Origin: Flammeovirga pectinis
Lineage (GTDB): Bacteria > Bacteroidota > Bacteroidia > Cytophagales > Flammeovirgaceae
Direction of reading: 5' to 3'
Assembly (NCBI RefSeq): GCF_003970675.1
Contig: NZ_CP034562.1
Span: forward strand, 2,852,001 to 2,916,000
Length of the DNA: 64,000 nt
Position 1 is the first letter of the stretch. Each line of letters opens with the position of its first letter. The notes beneath the pieces were generated by a model. That model saw nothing but the letters and a program-made list of their open reading frames with translations, was not told where the DNA came from and did not search any database. Below are positions 33,958 through 40,499 of the stretch, piece by piece. Position numbers and translations under genes: made by a program.

Positions 33958-36159
33958 GTGAAAAATAGACTTTTATACAACTGTATCTTAGAAGAAAATT
34001 ATACACTTTCTAATGGAGAGAGTACGTTTTCTTTTAACCCAAAAGGCGATTTAATTATAAATTACGCCCTTTCAGATGGCAGACCTTTACCGTATAGACC
34101 TAATGGTTATAAATGGGAGAAAAACTTTACTAGAACAAGATTTTTAAACCCAATAAATAACAAATACTCTCAAGCTAAGAACTCGGGAAGTCATTTATTT
34201 ATTAATGGCTTACTTTATTATATTTCTAATAATACAGATAATGTAAACTCTTTTTCTGACTTAAAAGATATCTATATTGTAGAAGGAGAAAAGAAATCTT
34301 ATTATTTGAATTTACTAGGTATTCCTTCTGTAGCCTTCGGTGGACTAGAAACAACTCAAGCCTTTTTAAATGGAAATAAAATCAAAAGAAGCAAATTAAA
34401 TTCTCTAATAACTGAAGCTGAAGAAAATAGAGAAGCTCCAGTAGAAGGAATTGAAGAGCTATTACACGAAGAATTACTAGAGTTAACCTCTAAATGTACA
34501 AACCTAAAAAGAATAACTCTTTTACAAGATGCTGATTGCAGATATAAGAATGATATTTTTAGAGCTGATGACAATAAACATTTAGGATTTTTAAAAGCTA
34601 TAATCAACTTTACAAAAGCAGTAAGTAGAATTAAGAACTCTAAAGGTCAACTTATAGAGCCTTTTTATATTAACCATGAACCTTTGCACGACATTGGAAA
34701 AGGTATTGATGACTGTTTAGAGAATTTAGGTAGAACTAAACAGGATAAACTTCTAAGGTGTTTAAAAAATAAGAGAAATTACTACTCTAAAATTTTTAAT
34801 AAAGAAACTTTTGATTACGATTTTAACAGTAGTGATAATGGAGAACCATTAATTAATGTATTCCATTTATGGTCTACCTCTTTTAAATATATATCAGATT
34901 ACTTTACTATTGAGAATCCATTAACTAAAACTGAAGCAATAGATAATGCTATTGAAAACGGCTTAAAAGAAAGTGAATTAAGAACTGTTTTTAAGAGAAA
35001 TTTAGGATTTAATGATGATGTAGACCTAAATAAAATCAATTCTAACAATACTTCTAAAGATTTTGATATTGTTACTCCATATATCAGAGTAGAAGCATTT
35101 TCAACCTTCTCACACGTTCCAAAGGTTATTCATACAGTAGTAGCAAATAAATGTTTAATTAATAAATCTTCTTCAGGTCAATTTCATTCTATTTTGCATC
35201 AAACAAAAGTATCTACTTCAGAGATTGAAGAATTTATTATTGAAGCATCGAAAAAGCTGTGGAAAATAAATTTCATGCTATCTACTGAAGAAGATTTGAA
35301 GCAGAATATTTATGATATTAGCTCCTTAATATTCATTGAAGCTATTGAGCGAAATTTGATTATTAATTATACTGATGTAATTGATTTAGTTTCTATGATA
35401 GATTTTAGTAAAGTAAAAAAAGCTACTATAAAATATTATCAACTAAATAGCGAAAGAATTATTCCTTTACACATAATCGGTGGAATAGCTCAGAGAAGTA
35501 AACGTTTATATAATAACGATTTTAATACTGAAGATTACGCTGATTTTATTTTAGAAGGAATGACTGTAGAAGAAATGGCTTACAACACTGGTAAAAGCTC
35601 AAAAACCATTAAAAGTGATATTAAAACTATTTTTGGCTATGATTATACCAAAACAGATGCAACACAAATAAAAATATATAACTACTGCCAAATATATATA
35701 GAACAAGCTATGTTAAATGGCTATTCTGAAGAAGAAGCTTTTAAAAATATTGATAAGAAAAATGTAGCAGAATGTATAAATATATCTTATGCTTCAATTA
35801 AAAGAAATTGGGAAGGCTCAAAAACGGAAAAAGCTATATATAGTAATTGCTTATATATAGCTTTTTCCAAAAATGAGCCTTCTAATAAAAAAGTACTTTC
35901 TGAAGATAATATTACTAAATCACTTTCTTTACAATATTCATTTTATACAGATGAAATAAAGGATAATCCAGAATTTTATATGAATAGAGCTAAATCAGAT
36001 AAAGAGCCATTTAAAGAAGTGACAATGTCAGAGATTCCTATGTACTCTAAATCTACTAACACAAAAGAAGTGCGCACTGAAGATGTCGATACTAAAAATA
36101 TTCATTTTAATGACTTAGAACGAGGTAAAGGTTTTAACTTTTGTAATGGAGCTATCTAA
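33958..36159 (+). CDS. Toprim-domain primase-like replication protein of the element
   Basis: 733 residues. The start is GTG at 33958; the frame is open back to a TAG at 33889 without another start codon. A Toprim (DUF3854-like) core is seen: IYIVEGEKKSYYLNLLG with Glu109/Glu111, FGGLETTQAFL, and ITLLQDADCR with Asp191 and Asp193. An acidic insert (about 141-170) splits it. The region about 531-562 resembles a helix-turn-helix (MTVEEMAYNTGKSSKTIKSD). No Walker A motif or zinc ribbon is visible, so it lacks a helicase and would need a host or helper enzyme. It is the likely replication initiator or primase of the element. The last eight bases overlap the convergent gene at 36152. Confidence 0.6.
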   Translation: MKNRLLYNCILEENYTLSNGESTFSFNPKGDLIINYALSDGRPLPYRPNGYKWEKNFTRTRFLNPINNKYSQAKNSGSHLFINGLLYYISNNTDNVNSFSDLKDIYIVEGEKKSYYLNLLGIPSVAFGGLETTQAFLNGNKIKRSKLNSLITEAEENREAPVEGIEELLHEELLELTSKCTNLKRITLLQDADCRYKNDIFRADDNKHLGFLKAIINFTKAVSRIKNSKGQLIEPFYINHEPLHDIGKGIDDCLENLGRTKQDKLLRCLKNKRNYYSKIFNKETFDYDFNSSDNGEPLINVFHLWSTSFKYISDYFTIENPLTKTEAIDNAIENGLKESELRTVFKRNLGFNDDVDLNKINSNNTSKDFDIVTPYIRVEAFSTFSHVPKVIHTVVANKCLINKSSSGQFHSILHQTKVSTSEIEEFIIEASKKLWKINFMLSTEEDLKQNIYDISSLIFIEAIERNLIINYTDVIDLVSMIDFSKVKKATIKYYQLNSERIIPLHIIGGIAQRSKRLYNNDFNTEDYADFILEGMTVEEMAYNTGKSSKTIKSDIKTIFGYDYTKTDATQIKIYNYCQIYIEQAMLNGYSEEEAFKNIDKKNVAECINISYASIKRNWEGSKTEKAIYSNCLYIAFSKNEPSNKKVLSEDNITKSLSLQYSFYTDEIKDNPEFYMNRAKSDKEPFKEVTMSEIPMYSKSTNTKEVRTEDVDTKNIHFNDLERGKGFNFCNGAI

Positions 36160-36805
36160 TCTCAATTTTTAATACTTCAGATATAGACTTTAAACCTTCT
36201 AATTTCAGTTTTATAGGTTCACTATTGTTACCTTTTAATTTGGTTGAATCAAATAAAACTCGATACTCTCTTTGGTAATCATGGTCTTTGGTTTTAGAGA
36301 AGTAATTTAACTTCCCATTATATGTATTTTTATCGTAAAAATTAACAGTGCCATATTCTAGGGATTTTGTTATTCCTAATTTCTTTAGTGATGATTCTAT
36401 CATACTGATTAATTTGCGAGGGTCTTTTATTAATAAAGCATACTCACCAAAATCAATCATTCTGTTATCAATTTTATTGTATTCAATATGATTGCTTTTT
36501 TTATCAATTTTAACCTCGAGAAAAAATAAGCTACAAATATGCTTGTTAGCATTTTTATCATAAGCTGTATGTTGTGCCGACCCGTTTTCTGCAATCTTTA
36601 AATTAATGTAATCAATTCCATCTTTTGATAACTGAAGTGATGTTAATTGTTGGTTAATTAAATTCCCTTCTTTAGGGTCATTTCGTTTTATATTATCTCT
36701 ATCACTATCCTTAAAATCAAAGATTTTTTTAAAATATAAATACTCATTTTCATACATATCCCTAATAATTTCTTCTCTCTGAAATTTCAATAAGTAGTAA
36801 TCCAT
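36152..36805 (-). CDS. Lone leftward accessory protein of the element (DUF2971-like pattern), possible defence gene
   Basis: 217 residues, no signal peptide or membrane segment. I do not recognise the family with certainty. The C-terminal half (KIDNRMIDFGEYALLIKDPRKLI, LEYGTVNFYDKNTYNGKLNYFSKTKDHDYQREYRVLF) follows the order seen in DUF2971-like proteins: an FGEYA/acidic motif, a V-Y-x-D strand, then FxK...YQxEYR. Such proteins are common cargo of phages and defence islands. It is the only gene of the element's interior on the - strand, which in satellites marks separately expressed cargo. An AAGGAG-like stretch lies 18 bases before the ATG, unusual for this phylum. The function is inferred from position only. 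Confidence 0.5.
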   Translation of the reverse strand: MDYYLLKFQREEIIRDMYENEYLYFKKIFDFKDSDRDNIKRNDPKEGNLINQQLTSLQLSKDGIDYINLKIAENGSAQHTAYDKNANKHICSLFFLEVKIDKKSNHIEYNKIDNRMIDFGEYALLIKDPRKLISMIESSLKKLGITKSLEYGTVNFYDKNTYNGKLNYFSKTKDHDYQREYRVLFDSTKLKGNNSEPIKLKLEGLKSISEVLKIEIR

Positions 36806-36852
36806 ATAATTATTAATTTATCTCCTTTTATCTCTAGTATAAAGTTATCAAG

Positions 36853-36895
36853 AATAATCTATTCAGAAAGAATCATTTAATAGATTATTTTTTTT
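36853..36895 (+). terminator. AT-rich hairpin with T run, rightward
   Basis: AATAATCTATT (36853-36863) and AATAGATTATT (36879-36889) pair perfectly, followed by TTTTTT. The nearest rightward gene upstream is the primase, so its transcript would cross the leftward gene at 36152-36805 before ending here. The stem is weak in GC. Confidence 0.5.
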
Positions 36896-36979
36896 AAAAA
36901 AACAACCTAAAAAGATTGAAATAAGTTTACAATCATCCATTAGCTATACAATATATATAGAAGATAAAACTCATATAAA

Positions 36980-37144
36980 ATGGATGACATAACTAAAAAA
37001 ACTACTTCACTTCAGATACACATTAGGTTAACTAAGGAAGAAGTAAAACAATTAGAATTAGCGATGGAACTAACAAAATCGAAATCAAAAACAGATTTCA
37101 CACGCAAAGCATTATTCAATCACATTATCAGAACTTTATATTAA
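36980..37144 (+). CDS. 54-residue ribbon-helix-helix DNA-binding protein
   Basis: From ATG 36980 to TAA 37144. After a polar lead, LQIHIRLTKEEVKQLELAM and KSKTDFTRKALFNHI form the strand-helix-helix of a ribbon-helix-helix (Arc/MetJ-type) protein, the usual fold of small repressors and of mobilisation accessory proteins. The portal gene ATG follows the stop with no gap (TAAATG), so the two are translationally coupled. A repressor or activator of the head operon, or a DNA-recruiting packaging factor, are both reasonable; the sequence does not decide. Confidence 0.6.
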   Translation: MDDITKKTTSLQIHIRLTKEEVKQLELAMELTKSKSKTDFTRKALFNHIIRTLY

Positions 37145-38311
37145 ATGAGCTTAACAAAAAACATTAAACAGCTTTTTTCTCCTACAGAGCAAAGGAGCGA
37201 AACAATAGGATTTATAGATGATACTACTTCTAATTTAGTCGATTCTGATTTAGAGCGAGAGCAATGGACTACACTAACAGATAAGTTAGGAGCAAATGGC
37301 TCTTACCTAACTTCTGAAATCGTTACAATGTTAGCCAGTACTCCAATACAACAGTTTGATAATCAAACTAATTTTGTATTCACAAAGGGCTTTAAGAATA
37401 GAGTGCCATTGCTTACACCTTCTCTCACGTCTAAGAGAGCTTTTTACCAAAGTTGTATAGCAGATATTCTGAAATATGGCGTTGCTTATGCTACATATGA
37501 TAGCAACAATAGAATACAGTATTTAAAATACAATTCATGCACCTTAAAAAGTGATTGGAGTGCTCCATATACTAATTATGAATTGGAAGTAAGTAACGTA
37601 GCTCAAAGTGGGAAGAAAAGTAATTCATTTACTTTGAATCAGAAGCAGTTTTGCATGTTCATGCACCCAATTTTTAGTAGCTCTCAATATGCTAATAAAC
37701 CAATGGAATTTGTAAATAACTATCAGAGTATGTTAGCAGAGATTGATAGTTTAGACGAGAGCCTTGCTAAAAACAGAGGTGTTGGAGCTACTGTAATCTC
37801 AACAGCAACCAAAGTGAGAGATGGTCAGGCTAGTAAGATACTTGAGAAATTCAGAGAGAAAATCGTTAAGACAGGAATGATAATCTTTGAAGGTGCTTTA
37901 TTAGATAGTAAACCATTGACCCCAGCTTCAGCGAATGATAGAAGTTTGTTCAATGAAAGTAGAAAATACTCCAATAATCAGATAGCTAAACTATTTTTAA
38001 TTGATGCTGAAGCCTACTCTAAAGCAAATTCTGAAGAAAAATTTATGTTATTACAGGCATGGCAGAATGTGTTCCTATCAGAATATGAAAATACACTTTT
38101 AGAACCTACTCAGAGCTTCAGATTTAATTTCTTAGCATCTAATTATGTAAATGTATCAGATAGAGAAACGGTAGTTCAATCGCTTTTTACTTCTAATAGT
38201 ATTGATTCAAAAGGAGTGCAACGTATCTACAATTTAACTGATATGAATGTTAATAATGATTTCATATCTGTTCAAGTACAAAATAAAAATAATATAGAAA
38301 ATGAAAAATAG
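37145..38311 (+). CDS. Phage portal-like protein
   Basis: 388 residues. The layout fits HK97-type portal proteins: LTSEIVTMLASTPIQQF at the start, a beta-rich clip region, the helix QSMLAEIDSLDESLAKNRGVGATVIS, then KTGMIIFEGALLDSKPLTPASANDRSLFNESRKYSNNQIAKLFLI with the classic Q-I-A-x-L-F motif and a NSEEKFMLLQAWQNVFLSEYENTLL end helix (about 245-330). The portal is the ring at the head vertex through which DNA is packaged. It is short but within range. The start abuts the ribbon-helix-helix stop and its end overlaps the next frame by 11 bases. Confidence 0.72.
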   Translation: MSLTKNIKQLFSPTEQRSETIGFIDDTTSNLVDSDLEREQWTTLTDKLGANGSYLTSEIVTMLASTPIQQFDNQTNFVFTKGFKNRVPLLTPSLTSKRAFYQSCIADILKYGVAYATYDSNNRIQYLKYNSCTLKSDWSAPYTNYELEVSNVAQSGKKSNSFTLNQKQFCMFMHPIFSSSQYANKPMEFVNNYQSMLAEIDSLDESLAKNRGVGATVISTATKVRDGQASKILEKFREKIVKTGMIIFEGALLDSKPLTPASANDRSLFNESRKYSNNQIAKLFLIDAEAYSKANSEEKFMLLQAWQNVFLSEYENTLLEPTQSFRFNFLASNYVNVSDRETVVQSLFTSNSIDSKGVQRIYNLTDMNVNNDFISVQVQNKNNIENEK

Positions 38312-38516
38312 AGAAGTCAACCCAAATCATAGATTTTCTAAAGAAGATAATTTAAGCGAATGGAGAGCTTATATAAATGAAGAAAAGCAACTACAGGAAC
38401 TTCTCCTTTCAATGCCTTTGAGAGAGGCTAGGAAACTGATGAGCCAACCATTTTTCAAGCGACAAATGGAGATTAGAATGGCTGAATTTGAACAAGACAG
38501 GAAAGAACAACGATAA
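38301..38516 (+). CDS. 71-residue charged helical protein, possible scaffold
   Basis: Overlaps the portal gene by 11 bases. It is strongly charged and helical throughout (EDNLSEWRAYINEEKQLQELLL, LREARKLMSQPFFKRQMEIRMAEFEQDRK). Its place between portal and capsid is where phages encode the scaffold or head protease; it has no protease motif. A short scaffold is a positional inference. Confidence 0.5.
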   Translation: MKNREVNPNHRFSKEDNLSEWRAYINEEKQLQELLLSMPLREARKLMSQPFFKRQMEIRMAEFEQDRKEQR

Positions 38517-38554
38517 TAATTTTAATAAAACACAGACAATAAAAATATAATAAT

Positions 38555-39304
38555 ATGGCATTTAACGACCAACAACCCAATATGGGAAAAGTAGATAAAT
38601 TTGTATCATTCGATTCTGCAAAGTATGCGAATTTAGAACGTTTCAATATTTTAGAATACAATCAACTAACAGAGATTAGAGAAGTCACTACTTTTAGTCC
38701 TACAATTTTAACGCTTACAAATAGCGCAACTGATGTAGGTTTTGTAACAGATGTATTAACAGAAGACTATGTTCGCACAAATGGCGTAAATTTTGGATTT
38801 AGTTTGAAATCTGACTTTTCTATGAGATTTGCAAAGCAAGGAGGTGAAGATGTTTTAAATCCAATACATAGCAGTATTTGTGGCATGGTTGAAACAAATT
38901 TAGTTCAAGAAATTATTGCTTCAGCTTCTCAATATGGCACAGCAATACCTTATACTACTGGTAATGAATATCAGGCAATTACTATAGCTGTAGCAAAAGC
39001 AAAATCTTACTGTAATGATAATGACTCAATAAAGATAATGTGCCCTACTTTGGATGCTTATTTAATTGAGCCATTAACTAAAGATGATGGTTTATTAATG
39101 GGCGTAGAAGTTTTATACACTGATGTAGTTACTGAAATTCTAGTAACTGTAAAGGGGTACGCAATAGTGAATACAGAGCGTTCTGCCATTTATGACAAGT
39201 TCTCTAAAGGAGGTAATGCTGAAGCACAATTTCAGTACTCTATCTTGGGGAAGTACTCTTATTCTAAATCAGAAGATTTTGTTTATAAAATCTTAGAATC
39301 TTAA
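38555..39304 (+). CDS. Major capsid-like protein
   Basis: 249 residues. The N-terminal arm (MAFNDQQPNMGKVDKFVSF) is followed by a long helix of the HK97 P-domain type (VETNLVQEIIASASQYG), ITIAVAKAKSYCNDNDSIKIMCPTLDAYLI as the A-domain helix and strand, then GVEVLYTDVVTEILVTVKGYAIVNTERSAI and a C-terminal strand. Position directly after portal and a short charged protein fits the major capsid protein. It is small for the fold, so it may build a small head; a head-decoration protein is the main alternative. There is no upstream propeptide protease. Confidence 0.55.
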   Translation: MAFNDQQPNMGKVDKFVSFDSAKYANLERFNILEYNQLTEIREVTTFSPTILTLTNSATDVGFVTDVLTEDYVRTNGVNFGFSLKSDFSMRFAKQGGEDVLNPIHSSICGMVETNLVQEIIASASQYGTAIPYTTGNEYQAITIAVAKAKSYCNDNDSIKIMCPTLDAYLIEPLTKDDGLLMGVEVLYTDVVTEILVTVKGYAIVNTERSAIYDKFSKGGNAEAQFQYSILGKYSYSKSEDFVYKILES

Positions 39305-39307
39305 AGT

Positions 39308-39382
39308 ATGGGAATGCTATTTTTTATAATTGGGTTAGGTAGTTTATTATACCTAGCCCTATTAAAATTTGAAACTAAATGA
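39308..39382 (+). CDS. 24-residue membrane peptide
   Basis: From ATG 39308 to TGA 39382: MGMLFFIIGLGSLLYLALLK then a polar FETK end, a single membrane helix. Its stop overlaps the next start as ATGA (39379-39382), the classic translational-coupling arrangement, which supports real translation. It could be a holin-like or membrane-anchoring peptide; size alone cannot decide. Confidence 0.4.
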   Translation: MGMLFFIIGLGSLLYLALLKFETK

Positions 39383-39687
39383 AAATTTACAAAGCTACTC
39401 GTGGGGATGATGTAAGACTCCTTATGAAGGATAAGCCATCTTCTGAAGCTATTACTTATTATAGTCAATGCAGAAGAAGGGAGAATATTTCTTCTTACGT
39501 AGAATTAACTACAGAAGTAGTGGAAGGTAGTATTTATCTAGTAATCCCTTCTGAAGTATCAAAGGGGTTAAACGGGTATTATTATTTTGATATTGAACAA
39601 ACTTTAGAAGGGGGGTTAATACAAACTATCGAGCGTGGAAGTATTTTAATTATTCAGCCCGACACAACTAAGCGAAGTAATGATTAA
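39379..39687 (+). CDS. Probable head or connector protein of the element
   Basis: 102 residues, beta-rich. It opens KIYKATRGDDVRLLMKDKP and has a central GLNGYYYFDIEQTLEGG, IQTIERGSILIIQPDTT. This RGDD-start, YYxDIE and G-x-I-x-I-x-PD-x-T pattern occurs in small structural proteins of Bacteroidota phages, recognised only loosely. Overlap with the membrane peptide places it in the head operon. Function unknown. Confidence 0.45.
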   Translation: MKIYKATRGDDVRLLMKDKPSSEAITYYSQCRRRENISSYVELTTEVVEGSIYLVIPSEVSKGLNGYYYFDIEQTLEGGLIQTIERGSILIIQPDTTKRSND

Positions 39688-39705
39688 CTATAATAGAATA
39701 AAACA

Positions 39706-39933
39706 ATGAATGACATATATTTTTTATACAACGGAATAATTAGAACAGCTAGAACTAAAGAAGAACTAAACGATTTAATAAATATCGGCTTTGTGGCTTT
39801 AGCGTCCTATAGTCCTACAAAGAAGATGGTTTATGATTTAAGCCACAAAACACCTGAGCAATTGTTTCTTTTAACTGAAGCATTGAAAAATGAAATAAAA
39901 GCTGTAGATAATTATGGTATTAACATGTATTAA
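39706..39933 (+). CDS. 75-residue protein, unknown
   Basis: Last frame of the rightward head operon, 18 bases after the previous stop. Two short strands (DIYFLYNGIIRTART) precede helices (KEELNDLINIGF, TPEQLFLLTEALKNEIKAVD). A compact small domain with no recognised family. The operon terminator follows within about 60 bases. Confidence 0.45.
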   Translation: MNDIYFLYNGIIRTARTKEELNDLINIGFVALASYSPTKKMVYDLSHKTPEQLFLLTEALKNEIKAVDNYGINMY

Positions 39934-39954
39934 TATATATTTGCATAGAATCGT

Positions 39955-40011
39955 AAGCTATTAAAATAGCTTTTAGAATAAAATAGCAATCTTTTTAGGT
40001 TGCTTTTTTTT
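39955..40011 (+). terminator. Terminator of the head operon (two hairpins)
   Basis: A first small stem AAGCTATT/AATAGCTT (39955-39972) is followed by a second, AGCAATC/GGTTGCT (39985-40003, one G-T pair), with a T run to 40011. Confidence 0.75.
39977..39991 (+). repeat. 15-bp direct repeat, right copy
   Basis: AATAAAATAGCAATC, identical to 33756-33770; its 3' half is also the left arm of the operon terminator. Confidence 0.45.
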
Positions 40012-40032
40012 ATATCTTTACAATAGCTACAA

Positions 40033-40164
40033 AAAAAACTTTTGAAAATAAGGTGAGAAGCCAGTACAATCTTCTCTCGAATGGCTGTAGATATATTTAC
40101 CCTCCCCCCTTCCTTAAAATACACTTTAGGATGGTTTATACCACTTTAGAAAAAACTTTTGAAA
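40033..40164 (+). repeat. Two 15-bp iteron-like direct repeats
   Basis: AAAAAACTTTTGAAA occurs at 40033-40047 and 40150-40164, 117 bp apart. Possible integrase arm sites, initiator iterons or packaging sites. Confidence 0.45.
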
Positions 40165-40189
40165 TCGACTCGCTACTTACTATAAGGAT

Positions 40190-40201
40190 AACCACGTGGT
40201 T
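40190..40201. promoter_or_regulatory. 12-bp perfect palindrome AACCACGTGGTT
   Basis: A perfect palindrome with a CACGTG core, GC-rich compared with its surroundings, 25 bp after the second iteron-like repeat. A likely dimer-binding site; the protein is unknown. Confidence 0.4.
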
Positions 40202-40274
40202 TGTCACTACTTTCTCTTAAAAACAGCTACATACCCCTATCTTTTTTATCTAAACCATTATTTATTTTAAAACT

Positions 40275-40314
40275 AAACAGAAAATAAATGTAATACAATG
40301 TAACTTTTCTGTTT
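40275..40314. promoter_or_regulatory. Inverted repeat AAACAGAAAA / TTTTCTGTTT with inner tandem repeat
   Basis: Ten-bp arms at 40275-40284 and 40305-40314 enclose AATGTAA twice with a 10-bp period (40287 and 40297). A protein-binding site at one-turn spacing is suggested. Confidence 0.4.
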
Positions 40315-40499
40315 CATTTACGTATAATAGCAGAGATAACGCAAACATCAGTTGTAGGTAGAAGGAGAGCCAATAACAGTAACTCTCCTTCGCAATTGAT
40401 TTCAAGATACTATATAAAGAGTAGAATTAGTTCGTAATACCACATTCTAATATCACTTTATCAGAAATTGAGTCACTCGTAAAACAGTGGCTCTTTTTT

